Position numbers and translations under genes: made by a program
Part shown: one piece after another, positions 1-10,625 of the stretch
How the letters are laid out: every line of letters starts with the position of its first letter
How positions within the stretch are numbered: the stretch's first letter is position 1
Assembly: GCF_004327285.1 (NCBI RefSeq)
Contig: NZ_QJUI01000006.1
Location: 62,001-126,000, forward strand
Reading direction: 5' to 3'
Length of the DNA stretch: 64,000 nucleotides
Origin: Phytopseudomonas daroniae
Lineage (GTDB): Bacteria; Pseudomonadota; Gammaproteobacteria; Pseudomonadales; Pseudomonadaceae
The notes under the pieces: generated by a model
What the model saw: the letters and a program-made list of their open reading frames with translations, nothing else
Told to the model about the DNA's origin: nothing
Database searches by the model: none

Positions 1-21
1 AGCTGCATGGGCTCGCGGTGA

Positions 22-53
22 ACGGCGGATTACGCTTCGCTAATCCACCCTAC
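22..53. repeat. Intergenic repeat fragment (GGATTACGC...TAATCC type)
   Basis: This short stretch carries the module GGCGGATTACGCTTCGCTAATCC followed by an ACCCTAC end. The same module recurs around 8.76 kb and 42.42 kb, and variants of it recur at 1.95 kb and 13.55 kb. It is non-coding. Nothing else recognisable lies between it and the ndh start at 229. Confidence 0.6.
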
Positions 54-228
54 CTATCTAGAATGCCTACACACAGGAACCGGAGCTCGTCCGGTACGCG
101 ACTACCGCAGATCATCTGCGCTCAGGCAATAGGCCTGAACTGATTGAGTGCCCCCTGAGTCGCCTGGTGCTATGAGCCTCTGCTCGCCCGGACTCACCAC
201 AGATTTCTTAGCCTTGTGAGAAGCATCC

Positions 229-1527
229 ATGACCCATCGAATCGTAATCGTCGGCGGCGGTGCCGGCGGCCTGGAACTCGCTACCCGCCTGGGAAGAACA
301 CTGGGCAAGCGCGGCAAGGCCCATATCACCCTCGCCGATGCCAACCTGACCCACATCTGGAAGCCACTGCTGCATGAAGTGGCGGCCGGCTCGCTGAACT
401 CTACGGAGAACGAGCTGAACTACGTTGCTCAGGCGAAATGGAACCACTTTGAATTCCAGCTCGGCCGCATGAGTGGGCTGGATCGCGAACGCAAGACCAT
501 CCAGCTCGCCGCGACGCTGGATGAGGACAACCGCGAACTGGTGCCAGCACGCGAACTCGCCTACGACACCCTGGTCATCGCGGTCGGCAGTACCACCAAT
601 GACTTCGGCACCGAAGGCGCGGCCAACCACTGCATCTTCCTCGACACCCGCGAACAAGCCGAGCGTTTCCACCGCAAGATGCTCAGCCATTACCTGCGCG
701 CCCATGCAGGTAACGGCGATAACGACCAGATCAGTGTCGCCATCGTCGGCGCGGGCGCCACAGGCGTGGAGCTGGCCGCCGAACTGCACCACGCGGCCCA
801 TCAGCTGGCGGCCTACGGACTGGATCGCATTCGCCCCGAGAACATGCGCATCACCCTGATCGAAGCAGGGCCGCGTGTACTGCCGGCATTGCCGGAACGC
901 ATCAGCGCACCGGTGCACAAAACCCTGCAGAAGCTGGGCGTGAACGTGCTGACCAACGCTGCGGTGAAGGAAGTCACTGCCGACGGTTTGCTGACCGCCA
1001 GCGGCGAACAGATCCCGGCGAGCCTCAAGGTGTGGGCGGCCGGTATCCGCGCACCAGCATTCCTCAAGGATCTGGACGGTCTGGAAAACAATCGCATCAA
1101 TCAGCTGGTGGTCACACCGACCCTGCAAACGACCCGCGACGAGAACATCTTCGCTTTCGGTGACTGCGCCGCCTGCCCGCTCGGCGATGGCAGCGAGCGC
1201 AACGTGCCGCCACGCGCGCAGGCCGCTCACCAGCAAGCCTCGCTGCTGGTCAAATCGCTCGCGCTACGCCTGCAGAACCAGCCGCTGCCCACATACACCT
1301 ACAAGGACTACGGCTCTCTGATCTCGCTGTCGAGCTTTAGCGCCGTTGGCAACCTGATGGGTAATCTGATGGGCAGCGTGAAACTGGAAGGCTGGCTTGC
1401 TCGCATGTTCTACATATCGCTGTATCGCATGCACCAGATGGCGCTCTATGGGAGCTTCCGCACCTTGCTGCTGATGCTCAGCGACCGCATCGGCCGCAGC
1501 ACCGATCCACGGCTCAAGCTGCATTGA
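229..1527 (+). CDS. ndh: Type II NADH dehydrogenase (NDH-2)
   Basis: The 432-residue product oxidises NADH and passes electrons to quinone at the inner face of the cytoplasmic membrane without pumping protons. The length is that of bacterial NDH-2. An N-terminal FAD-binding Rossmann motif (VGGGAGGLELATRLG, about residues 8-22) is followed by a second dinucleotide fold (VGAGATGVELAAEL, about 175) for NADH and an FAFGDCAAC motif (about 308) that contacts FAD. The last 60 residues are hydrophobic and basic, as expected for the membrane-attachment region. The ATG at 229 begins directly at the Rossmann strand. The last codons and stop belong to a 22-bp sequence repeated downstream. Confidence 0.93.
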   Translation: MTHRIVIVGGGAGGLELATRLGRTLGKRGKAHITLADANLTHIWKPLLHEVAAGSLNSTENELNYVAQAKWNHFEFQLGRMSGLDRERKTIQLAATLDEDNRELVPARELAYDTLVIAVGSTTNDFGTEGAANHCIFLDTREQAERFHRKMLSHYLRAHAGNGDNDQISVAIVGAGATGVELAAELHHAAHQLAAYGLDRIRPENMRITLIEAGPRVLPALPERISAPVHKTLQKLGVNVLTNAAVKEVTADGLLTASGEQIPASLKVWAAGIRAPAFLKDLDGLENNRINQLVVTPTLQTTRDENIFAFGDCAACPLGDGSERNVPPRAQAAHQQASLLVKSLALRLQNQPLPTYTYKDYGSLISLSSFSAVGNLMGNLMGSVKLEGWLARMFYISLYRMHQMALYGSFRTLLLMLSDRIGRSTDPRLKLH

Positions 1528-1589
1528 TCCTGAGGGGGCGCCGGGCAGTATGCTCGGCGTCATGAAGGCGGGAGCGGCCTCTCGTAGAT

Positions 1590-1652
1590 CGCAGGATAGG
1601 TCGGGCCACGCGGTGAAACCCACCGGCAATTGATGGGTTTCACCCATCCTAC
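1590..1652. repeat. Palindromic repeat, GATGGGTTTCACCCATC family (degenerate left half)
   Basis: The right half, GATGGGTTTCACCCATCCTAC (1632-1652), is intact. The left half is degenerate. Intact or partial copies of the same palindrome lie at 13.48, 18.06, 21.30 and 48.64 kb, always between genes. Confidence 0.75.
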
Positions 1653-1680
1653 GGCTGCATTAATCCTGAGAGCGGCCTGT

Positions 1681-1772
1681 CGTAGGGTGGACGACGCTTC
1701 ATCCGTCCACCGCTCCGCAATCGCAATGGTGGATGAAAAGAGCGTCAGCTACGCGCCCCGATCCACCCTACG
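1681..1772. repeat. GTAGGGTGGA...TCCACCCTAC repeat unit
   Basis: The unit is about 92 bp with outer inverted ends GTAGGGTGGA and TCCACCCTAC. Internal modules are ACGACGCTTC, CCGTCCACCGCT and AATGGTGGATGAAAAGAGCGTC. Homologous units occur at 1833-1924, 13.38, 18.1, 21.14 and 49.32 kb. None of them carries a gene. Confidence 0.8.
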
Positions 1773-1832
1773 TCCCTGCATTGATCCTGAGGGGGCGTTG
1801 GGCACCATCAAGACAAGAGCGGACGCTTACCC

Positions 1833-1924
1833 CGTAGGGTGGACGACGCTTCACCTGCGCGGCCCGATCCGTCCACCGCTCCGCAATCGCGATGGTGGAT
1901 GAAAAGAGCGTCATCCACCCTACG
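1833..1924. repeat. GTAGGGTGGA...TCCACCCTAC repeat unit
   Basis: This second unit has the same architecture as 1681-1772 but includes the TCACCTGCGCGGCCCGATC module. The two are in direct orientation 60 bp apart, which together with the duplicated ndh-end sequence suggests tandem amplification. Confidence 0.8.
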
Positions 1925-1945
1925 TCCCTGTATTGGATGTGCCGG

Positions 1946-2065
1946 CCAAATGTCGGATTACGCTTCGCTAGGCTACGCGCCCCGATCCAGCCTACGGGAT
2001 CCATGGCACGAATGTAGCCTGGATTAGCCGCAGGCGTAATCCGGGGCCGAAGGCCGTGATCCATG
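1946..2065. repeat. GGATTACGC/GTAGCCTGGATTAGCC composite repeat
   Basis: The composite reads AAATGTCGGATTACGCTTCG, then CGATCCAGCCTACG, then GTAGCCTGGATTAGCCGCAGG and GTAATCCGGGGCCGAAGG. The same series occurs at 13.54-13.65 kb and, inverted and partial, at 49.24-49.29 kb. It is non-coding and completes a repeat-only stretch from 1528 to about 2100. Confidence 0.75.
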
Positions 2066-2128
2066 GTTCAACGCAGGTCACCGACCGCTTACGCCTTTAA
2101 AGCGTCACCCTGCCTATCCCCAGAAAGC

Positions 2129-2154
2129 AAAAAACCCGCTCTAGGCGGGTTTCT
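2129..2154 (-). terminator. Rho-independent terminator of the tRNA operon
   Basis: AAACCCGC-TCTAG-GCGGGTTT forms a stem followed, on the minus strand, by a run of six T (2129-2134 on the plus strand). It lies 21 bp beyond tRNA-Lys in the direction of transcription. Confidence 0.85.
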
Positions 2155-2174
2155 TACTCAAGCAGGGCTTGAAA

Positions 2175-2250
2175 TGGTGGGTCGTGTAGGATTCGAACCT
2201 ACGACCAATTGGTTAAAAGCCAACTGCTCTACCAACTGAGCTAACGACCC
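2175..2250 (-). tRNA. tRNA-Lys (TTT)
   Basis: The 76-nt minus-strand cloverleaf has acceptor GGGTCGT/ACGACCC, D-arm TAGCTCAGTTGGTAGAGC, anticodon loop CTTTTAA with anticodon TTT, T-arm GGTTCGAATCC and an encoded CCA. It is the last gene of a three-tRNA operon. Confidence 0.97.
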
Positions 2251-2255
2251 AAAAA

Positions 2256-2332
2256 TGGTCGGGGTGAGGGGATTCGAACTCCTGACATCCTGCTCCCAAA
2301 GCAGGCGCGCTACCGGACTGCGCTACACCCCG
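2256..2332 (-). tRNA. tRNA-Pro (TGG)
   Basis: The 77-nt minus-strand cloverleaf has acceptor CGGGGTG/CACCCCG, anticodon loop CTTTGGGAG with anticodon TGG, T-arm AGTTCGAATCC and an encoded CCA. It is separated from tRNA-Lys by only 5 bp, so both are processed from one transcript. Confidence 0.97.
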
Positions 2333-2341
2333 AAGAAAGAT

Positions 2342-2417
2342 TGGCTCCGCGACCTGGACTCGAACCAGGGACCCAATGATTAACAGTCATTTGCTCTACC
2401 GACTGAGCTATCGCGGA
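2342..2417 (-). tRNA. tRNA-Asn (GTT)
   Basis: The 76-nt minus-strand cloverleaf has acceptor TCCGCGA/TCGCGGA, anticodon loop CTGTTAA with anticodon GTT, T-arm GGTTCGAGTCC and an encoded CCA. It is the promoter-proximal gene of the Asn-Pro-Lys operon. Confidence 0.97.
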
Positions 2418-2484
2418 ACTATGCTTCTTTCAGTCTCTGTTACTGGCTTCCGGCTCTCGCCGTTTGCCGCTGCAGAGGCGCGCC

Positions 2485-2512
2485 ATTTTACGGTTCCGCG
2501 AGCGGCTGTCAA
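2485..2512 (-). promoter_or_regulatory. Strong sigma-70 promoter of the tRNA operon
   Basis: On the minus strand a perfect -35 TTGACA (2507-2512) is followed after 16 bp by the -10 TAAAAT (2485-2490). A GGCGCGCC discriminator follows, typical of stringently controlled stable-RNA promoters. It lies about 70 bp upstream of tRNA-Asn. Confidence 0.85.
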
Positions 2513-2626
2513 CCCCCTAAATTGCTTTTATGACAATGCTTTGCGAACCAATGGCCATTTGCTATACCTTCATCCCATGCCTGCGCTGTTTTAGGCACTA
2601 CAGTGAGGTTCACCCCAGGATCACAG

Positions 2627-4924
2627 ATGACCACTCAGGGCACGCCGCCGACTTCCCAAAACGGTTCGCGCACACTGGCAAGCCGAGGCATTCAGCCGCG
2701 CTTCAGTGAATTGGGGCAGAGCTGCCGCAAGCTGGTACTCAATCATCTGGCGGACAACCTGGAGCGCACGTTCGCCCAGGTCGACGACACCCTCTTCCAA
2801 TGCGCAGAGAAAGCAGAGAACAATCAGGTTCAGACGCTGTTCTTCGACAACATGCGCAGCATCCGCAAATTGCGCCCGCAGATCGAGCGCCACTATCACC
2901 TGAGCATCTCCCAGGGCATTGCCGATTTCCTCGACGGCAAGCTCGTTGCCCCCCTGGTATCGCCTACGGATATGAATGCCGAGGATCTGGCGCTGGTGCA
3001 GAACGAGGACTACGAAGAAATCCTCCAGGTGACCAATATGGCCAGCCGCGTTCAGGCCCGCTGTGCCCAGGCCCTGTTCGCACTGGAGCAGCGCCTTGCC
3101 TTGCTCAATAACGGCCAGCCGCTGCCGGAAGGCAGTAACCCGATCGCCCCGAAAGCCATTGCCCAGGCATTTCTCACGGCACTTGGCCCCAGTGGACTAC
3201 CGCTACGCATCAAGCTGGTGCTGTACAGCCTCTTCGATCGACAACTCATGCACGAGCTGGACAAACTCTATGACGCGCTCAATCAGCGGCTGATAGATGC
3301 CGGTGTGCTGCCCAATCTCAAATACACCGCCGCACGCACACCGGAACCGCTACGCTCGCCCTCGCAAACCGAGACGATGCCGCAAAGCAGCCCGCCGAGC
3401 GAAATACAGGACGAGTCCCCGCTGCTCGATCTGGATGCAGCCCCTCCGGCCGACCTGAACCAACTGGTCGACGGCCTCAGCGCCCTGCTCGTCGAATACC
3501 GCAAGCAACAGACCGCAATCAGGCTGTTCAGCGGTACGCCAAGCATGGCCAGTTTCGCGCCCGAAGGCGCCAGACGCACCTACGATGCTGCCGACCTGCT
3601 GGCAGCCCTGAACCGCATGCAGCAAGCATCCGCCATCGAGCTGGCCCAGCGCCTGGAACAACCGCTGCAGGTCGCCGGGCTGAAGGCCGACCTGCAGCGA
3701 CAGTTGGCCAGCCACAGCAAAGAGCCCCAGCAGCATCGCCTGGGCAATCGAGAAATCGATGTCATCGACCTGGTGGGCATGCTGTTCGACTTCATCCTCG
3801 ATGACGACAACCTGCCGCAGCCCTACAAGATAGCCCTCTCCCACCTGCACACGCCCTATCTGAAAGTGGCACTGCAGGACAGAGCCCTGTTCACCCGCCG
3901 GCACCATCCGGCGCGCAAACTGATCAACGCCATGGCCAAGGCCGGCGTTCTCTATGGCGCGCAGGATGAAGCCCATGGCCTGCTGGCCAAGGTGCGCTGG
4001 GTCGTGAAACAAGTGATTCAGAACTTCACGGGCGACCTGCGCCTGTTCGACGAGCTGCTCAACGAATTCGACGAGTTCACCGGCACACTCAAGCAGCGGG
4101 TGGATCTCCAGGAACGTCGGGCCGTGGAAACGGCCAAAGGCCGCGACAAACTGCTCAGCGCCCGGCATATATCAGCCCAGGTGATCGCTCAAAGCCTGGC
4201 CAAGCGCTCACCACCACCACTCATTCGCCACTTCCTCGAGCGCACCTGGATCGACGTACTGGTGTTCATCCAATTGCGCCATGGTTCATCCAGCAACGAA
4301 TGGCAGCGCGCCAGCGAAGCAGCCGAGCAACTGGCCTGGAGTGGAATGCGGCTCGACGCCGCGCAACGCGATCAGCTGCAGCACCTGCGCACCGAGATGC
4401 TCGAAGAGCTGCGCAAAGGCCTGATGCTGCTGGGCGGCTATCACGAGGACGACATCCGCCGCCTGCTCCAGGATCTGGTCGCCTGCCAGCACGCCGTGCA
4501 GGCGGGGCAACCCGCACTCGCCTCCGGCCTGACATTACCGCCGAGCCCCAGCCAGCTGGGCGCCATGCTGGGAGATGATGCCGCGCTGCTCGATCCGCTC
4601 CTGGCCAGCACCCCGCTTTCGCAGCATGGCCAGCGCCTGATGCGTGAACTGGAGAAGGTCGAGTTCGGCACCTGGTTCGAATTCATCAACGGTGATAAAC
4701 GACAGACGCTGAAGTTGTCCTGGTACAGCCCGACGACCCACAACTACATGTTCGTAGACCCGAATGGTCAGCGTGCCGCGGTCAGGTCGATCAGCCAGCT
4801 GGCCCAGGAAATGGAGCTGGGCACAGCCCGGCTCAGCAAACCGGATCGCGCCGCGCCCCTGATCGATCGCGCGCTGACCGCCGTTTATCGTGTTCTACAG
4901 CAGCTCACCGGTCGCACTCAATGA
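2627..4924 (+). CDS. DUF1631 family protein
   Basis: The 765-residue product matches the DUF1631 family found in Pseudomonas, whose function is unknown. It is soluble, with no signal peptide or membrane segment, and is mostly helical, with a Pro/Ser-rich linker at about residues 235-270. The C-terminal 110 residues (from about TWFEFINGDK, with LKLSWYSP and YMFVDPNG) resemble a PilZ-like beta-barrel, so a link to c-di-GMP is plausible. That is inference. I chose the ATG at 2627 because AGGA lies 6 nt upstream. A GTG at 2603 has no ribosome binding site. The next gene, a PilZ protein, starts 9 bp after the stop. Confidence 0.85.
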   Translation: MTTQGTPPTSQNGSRTLASRGIQPRFSELGQSCRKLVLNHLADNLERTFAQVDDTLFQCAEKAENNQVQTLFFDNMRSIRKLRPQIERHYHLSISQGIADFLDGKLVAPLVSPTDMNAEDLALVQNEDYEEILQVTNMASRVQARCAQALFALEQRLALLNNGQPLPEGSNPIAPKAIAQAFLTALGPSGLPLRIKLVLYSLFDRQLMHELDKLYDALNQRLIDAGVLPNLKYTAARTPEPLRSPSQTETMPQSSPPSEIQDESPLLDLDAAPPADLNQLVDGLSALLVEYRKQQTAIRLFSGTPSMASFAPEGARRTYDAADLLAALNRMQQASAIELAQRLEQPLQVAGLKADLQRQLASHSKEPQQHRLGNREIDVIDLVGMLFDFILDDDNLPQPYKIALSHLHTPYLKVALQDRALFTRRHHPARKLINAMAKAGVLYGAQDEAHGLLAKVRWVVKQVIQNFTGDLRLFDELLNEFDEFTGTLKQRVDLQERRAVETAKGRDKLLSARHISAQVIAQSLAKRSPPPLIRHFLERTWIDVLVFIQLRHGSSSNEWQRASEAAEQLAWSGMRLDAAQRDQLQHLRTEMLEELRKGLMLLGGYHEDDIRRLLQDLVACQHAVQAGQPALASGLTLPPSPSQLGAMLGDDAALLDPLLASTPLSQHGQRLMRELEKVEFGTWFEFINGDKRQTLKLSWYSPTTHNYMFVDPNGQRAAVRSISQLAQEMELGTARLSKPDRAAPLIDRALTAVYRVLQQLTGRTQ

Positions 4925-4933
4925 GATCCACCT

Positions 4934-5278
4934 ATGGATGATCGTCGCCAGCACAGCCGTTACCAGGCCACCTCGCTGCTCGAAGTGTTCGAGCAGCACA
5001 GCGGGCGCTATCTCGGGCGCGTCGCTGATATCTCCAGCGATGGTCTTATGCTCTGCAGCCCGACGCCTCAGCCTGAAGATACGTTGGTTGAATGCCGACT
5101 GGTTTGCTCGACGCCGCTCAATGGTGTCGGTGAGCTACGTTTTATCGGTGATTGCCTGTGGAGCCGCGAGGGTGAACCGGATCAGCAATGCTGGGCGGGC
5201 TATCGCATCATCGATATCGATCAGCACAATACGCAAGCGCTGCACGCACTGTTACGGCACTTCCAGGCATCGCCCTGA
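4934..5278 (+). CDS. PilZ domain protein (c-di-GMP binding)
   Basis: This is a 114-residue single-domain PilZ protein. Both ligand-binding motifs are visible: RRQHSR (RxxxR, residues 4-9) at the N-terminal switch and DISSDG (D/NxSxxG, about 33-38) on the barrel. It should therefore bind c-di-GMP and act as a cytosolic effector. It probably shares a transcript with the DUF1631 gene, whose stop is 9 bp upstream. The partner process cannot be read from the sequence. Confidence 0.9.
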   Translation: MDDRRQHSRYQATSLLEVFEQHSGRYLGRVADISSDGLMLCSPTPQPEDTLVECRLVCSTPLNGVGELRFIGDCLWSREGEPDQQCWAGYRIIDIDQHNTQALHALLRHFQASP

Positions 5279-5428
5279 CCTCATGAGCCCAGCCCAGAAG
5301 CCTGATTTTAGAGCCCGGGCGACCCAACCGATAGATGGCGTCGATCATCATATTGGCAACAGCGATTAGACGCCGATAGCCCAAGCGCCTAGGCTTCTCT
5401 GTGTCAATCCGTCGCAGGGGAGCTTGCC

Positions 5429-6274
5429 GTGCCCCGGTCAGCCGAGATATCAACCGTTCCTGATTTCAACGAGTCCGCTGCCCCGCAGCCGGAGGGCTAC
5501 GCCTATGCGGAGCTTGGCAACCCGCAAGCCACTGACTCCGCCGTCCTGGCCCAGGAAAGCGCGCTGGCCATCAGCTACAACGGCATCAGCCATGCCGTGA
5601 TGATGGTTTCGCCCACGGCCGTGGAAGACTTCGTCGCCGGCTTCAGCCTCAGCAGCGCGGTGGTCGACTCCATCGACGATATTTATGACATCCGTGTGCG
5701 TCACCTTGGCCCGGCAATCAATGCCGAGGTCGAGATCAGCAGCCGCGCCTTCTGGGCGATGAAACAACAGCGTCGGCAACTGGCCGGTACCAGCGGTTGT
5801 GGCCTGTGCGGTGTGGAAGCCCTCGACCAGGCACTTCCGCAATTGGCGACGCTGGCCAAGGCTGAACTGCCTGTGGCCGCGCACCTGATCGGCCTACGCG
5901 AGCGAATCGCCGCCGTGCAGGATCTGGCCCGTCGCAGTGGAGCCTTGCATGCTGCGTTGTATGTCGATGGCAACGGCGAGATACGCGCCTGCCGTGAAGA
6001 CATCGGCCGGCACAACGCCCTGGACAAGCTGATCGGCGCCCTGTTGCGCGAAAACCATGATGTTCGCCAAGGCTTCGCGGTGGTGACCAGCCGCTGCAGC
6101 CTGGAACTGATTCACAAGGCGGTCAGAGCCGGTATCGGCAATCTGGTCAGCCTTTCGGCCCCGACCGCCCTTACCGTGCAATGGGCGCGCCGGCACAACC
6201 TCAACCTGATCCATTTGCCCCACCACAGCGCGCCCCGGGTCTATAGCCCCGCGCCGTCTGCAAGAGAAGAATAA
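5429..6274 (+). CDS. fdhD: Formate dehydrogenase accessory sulfurtransferase FdhD
   Basis: The 281-residue product transfers sulfur to the molybdenum (Mo-bisMGD) cofactor of formate-dehydrogenase-type enzymes in the cytoplasm. The catalytic pair is present as C124-G-L-C127 in the family's loop (SGCGLCG). The conserved DIGRHNALDK motif (about 191-200) and SLSAPTALT near the C-terminus are also visible. The start is GTG at 5429, chosen because GGGGAG lies 6 nt upstream. The stop is 2 bp before the next ATG, so translation of its probable client, the molybdoenzyme, is coupled. Confidence 0.93.
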   Translation: MPRSAEISTVPDFNESAAPQPEGYAYAELGNPQATDSAVLAQESALAISYNGISHAVMMVSPTAVEDFVAGFSLSSAVVDSIDDIYDIRVRHLGPAINAEVEISSRAFWAMKQQRRQLAGTSGCGLCGVEALDQALPQLATLAKAELPVAAHLIGLRERIAAVQDLARRSGALHAALYVDGNGEIRACREDIGRHNALDKLIGALLRENHDVRQGFAVVTSRCSLELIHKAVRAGIGNLVSLSAPTALTVQWARRHNLNLIHLPHHSAPRVYSPAPSAREE

Positions 6275-6276
6275 CC

Positions 6277-8607
<2,331 letters not shown>

Positions 8608-9224
8608 AGGCGCACACGCACCTGTGATGGATTGGGGAGCGAAGCGTAATCCGTCGGTTACCGCGAACCTGCTGTATCCGCTGATATGCGATATGCCTGA
8701 ACACCTCGTCTCGTACGGGGTGTTCTGCTGTTTGGGAACGCGATGATGCCGCTTTCTTGCGGCGGATTACGCCTTCGGCTAATACGCCCTACGGATTTAC
8801 GGATCGGCAACCCGTAGCCTGGGTCGAGGAGCGCAGCGACGATACCCAGGAAATCGCGCATCTCGACCGCCCATCAGCGACGCGTAATTCACCGATGTTG
8901 CGCCCATGGTAGGTTTACGGTGCCACGCAGAGTGGATCGTTCATGCGTTCGAGGGGCGGCGCCTAGCCCCCTACGGATTGCAGTTCGTCGGAATCTGCCA
9001 GGCATGTCCGCAAAAACGCCTACTGATGTCCCTTTGCCGTCACCCGCGTCAGTTAACGTGCCGAGCCAAGTGCTCAATCGAAGCGCGTAGCCTTGCCTGC
9101 CCAAGCCACGATGTGGCCCTTCGGGCTTCTGCCAGACGAGCAACACCCTGTGAATGACCTGCCGAACCACGCAACAGAGCCGCTCTGCATATGGCGTCAT
9201 TCGCCTGCAACGGGAGGGAGTTCC
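8608..9224. other. Gene-free intergenic stretch with repeat modules
   Basis: These 617 bp hold no convincing gene. The first part contains repeat fragments (AGCGAAGCGTAATCCGTCGG near 8640, GTAGCCTGGGTCGAGGAGCGCAGC near 8815). The part from about 8890 to 9220 shows no clear feature beyond the ribosome binding site of the next gene. A short open frame at 8906-9157 has no family resemblance or ribosome binding site. Confidence 0.6.
8715..8803. repeat. Long copy of the GGATTACGCCTTCGGCTAATACGCC repeat
   Basis: About 75-90 bp here are nearly identical to 42363-42457, from TGTTTGGG through GATGCCG, TTTCTTGCGGCGGATTACG, CCTTCGGCTAATACGCCCTAC and TTTACGG. Both copies lie just downstream of a plus-strand gene. 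Confidence 0.8.
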
Positions 9225-9944
9225 ATGCGTTTTCCATCTACTGCTCTGCTAGGGGTAGCTCTGCTGAGTATCCATGCCCAGGCGGCGATCCTGGAGCGGG
9301 AATTGGGCGACTACGCCCTCAACCTCGGTACCACGCCAAGCCGTAGCATGGCTCAAGGGCTGGTCAAGCCGCAGAGTGGCGGCGCCTTTCACGGCGGGCT
9401 GGATCTGAGCCACCCAAGTGGCTGGTACCTCGGCCAATGGGCGCCCAACCTGGGCATCAGCCCGGGCAGCCGCATGGAATTGAACAGCTATGTCGGTTAC
9501 CGCCAGCATTTCGCCGATACGCTCGGCTACGAACTCGGCACCATGCGCTACAGTCATCCCGGCTTCAGCCACCTCGACAGCCAGGATCTGTACGCCGGCC
9601 TGACCTACGACACGCGCCGCTTCGGTCTTTCCCTGAGCAACGACCCGACGCGGATCAACAGCACACTGCTGGCGGACTTCGGTCGTATCAACGCCTTGGG
9701 CATGGCGGTGACGGTGCGTTATGGCAATCACCTGCTCGACAATCCGGCGACGATTAGCGATGGCCAGCAGATCAGCTCGTTCAACGACTGGTCGCTGAGC
9801 CTGTCACGGCCCTGGAAAGGTATCGACTTCGACTTTTCCTATTCGGACTCCAACCTGAGTGGCGATGCATGCTCGGCGTATTCGGGCCATAACACCGAGT
9901 GCGAAGGCTGGTTCTCCATCAAGGCCTCCCGCTCGCTGTTCTAG
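9225..9944 (+). CDS. TorF-family putative outer-membrane porin
   Basis: The 239-residue product has a Sec signal peptide (cleavage after about residue 19, IHAQA|AI) and a beta-rich mature part of alternating aromatic/hydrophobic strands. It ends in Phe (SRSLF), the terminal residue recognised by the BAM complex. The pattern (Y.LNLG..., GGLDLSH.SGWYLG.W, YVGYRQ) fits the TorF/TIGR02001 family, typically about 240 residues. I chose the ATG at 9225 because GGGAGGGAG lies just upstream and the signal peptide begins there; the longer frame from 9093 would mask it. The transported solute is unknown. Promoter and operon partners are not evident. Confidence 0.8.
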   Translation: MRFPSTALLGVALLSIHAQAAILERELGDYALNLGTTPSRSMAQGLVKPQSGGAFHGGLDLSHPSGWYLGQWAPNLGISPGSRMELNSYVGYRQHFADTLGYELGTMRYSHPGFSHLDSQDLYAGLTYDTRRFGLSLSNDPTRINSTLLADFGRINALGMAVTVRYGNHLLDNPATISDGQQISSFNDWSLSLSRPWKGIDFDFSYSDSNLSGDACSAYSGHNTECEGWFSIKASRSLF

Positions 9945-9995
9945 ATACATGTCCAGACGCGTACCGCCTGGGCGAGCCCAGCATCACACACATTC

Positions 9996-10021
9996 AGATA
10001 CATTCATTCATGTATCTTTAA
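9996..10021 (+). terminator. Probable terminator of the porin gene
   Basis: AGATACAT-TCATTC-ATGTATCT is an 8-bp perfect stem followed by TTAA, 50 bp after the porin stop. The T-tract is short, so efficiency is uncertain. Confidence 0.5.
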
Positions 10022-10150
10022 TCGCACCTTCGGGAATTTCCTTGCAGATCAGGCTCTAAGCTTGTGTCGCCGGCAACTGCACGGCTGACCGCCTGAATCC
10101 GTGGCGATGCCATGGTTACGCCCGCAAGGGTATTTTTCGAGGGTTGCGCA

Positions 10151-10585
10151 ATGCGTACATTCCTTACCGCATTGGCTTTCAGTGCACTGGTTTCTCCCCT
10201 GGCCAACGCCGATACCACCAAGACCGCGATCGGCAGTGGTGTCGGCGGCGCGCTCGGTAATATCGTCGGCCAGCATCTGGGCGGCAGCACAGGCGCCGCG
10301 ATTGGTGCGGGTCTTGGTGGTGCAGCCGGCGGCGCCATCAGCTCACGCAACAAGACCGAAGCCGCGCTGGGCGGTGGCCTGGGCGCTTCTGCGGGCTCCG
10401 TGCTTGGCAACCAGTTCGGCGGCGGCACGGCTTCGACCATCGGCGCCGGCCTGGGTGGCGCTGCGGGCGGGGCACTGGCCAATGAAATGGCCGATAGCAA
10501 CCGCAATGAATCCCGTTACCGTGATAACGGCCATCGCCATGGCAAGAAGCACCATAAACGCCATTACAAGCATCGTCATCGTTGA
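10151..10585 (+). CDS. Glycine-zipper envelope protein
   Basis: The 144-residue product starts with a signal peptide (MRTFLTALAFSALVSPLANA). About 95 residues of glycine-zipper repeats follow (GxxxG blocks such as GSGVGGALGNIVG and GAGLGGAAGGA, the latter occurring twice). The His/Arg/Lys-rich tail (KKHHKRHYKHRHR) could bind metal or nucleotides. Such proteins are usually periplasmic or outer-membrane associated. The function is unknown. The ATG at 10151 is preceded by GAGGG and starts the signal peptide directly. Confidence 0.75.
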   Translation: MRTFLTALAFSALVSPLANADTTKTAIGSGVGGALGNIVGQHLGGSTGAAIGAGLGGAAGGAISSRNKTEAALGGGLGASAGSVLGNQFGGGTASTIGAGLGGAAGGALANEMADSNRNESRYRDNGHRHGKKHHKRHYKHRHR

Positions 10586-10596
10586 TCGATACACAA

Positions 10597-10621
10597 CCGG
10601 GGCGCTTTTTAGCGCCCTCGG
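10597..10621. terminator. Bidirectional terminator between convergent genes
   Basis: GGGCGCT-TTTT-AGCGCCC, extended by CCG/CGG with one bulge, lies between the stop of the glycine-zipper gene and the stop of the minus-strand thioesterase, 5 bp away. T-runs are modest on both sides. Confidence 0.65.
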
Positions 10622-10625
10622 TCTT

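Larger units (their letters stand above)
1519..1797. repeat. Duplicated ndh 3' end in a repeat block
   Basis: The 22 bp at 1519-1540, which include the ndh stop codon and the following TCCTGAGGGGGCG, recur exactly at 1776-1797. A shorter variant (CTGCATTAATCCTGAG) lies at 1655-1670. The copies are separated by intergenic repeat units. This indicates segmental duplication during repeat expansion just downstream of ndh. The copies have no coding function. Confidence 0.75.

Noticed and set aside
2175..2417. The tRNA cluster as an attachment site of a genomic island
   Set aside because: No integrase, no duplicated tRNA 3' end and no foreign genes are found next to it. The flanking genes are ordinary core genes.
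8906..9157. An 83-codon open frame in the gap before the porin gene
   Set aside because: It has no ribosome binding site, no recognisable family and an atypical composition rich in Cys and Arg, with repeats nearby.
10151..10585. Glycine-rich coding repeats as a non-coding repeat array
   Set aside because: The repeats are at the protein level (GxxxG), the frame has a signal peptide and ribosome site, and DNA units are not identical.
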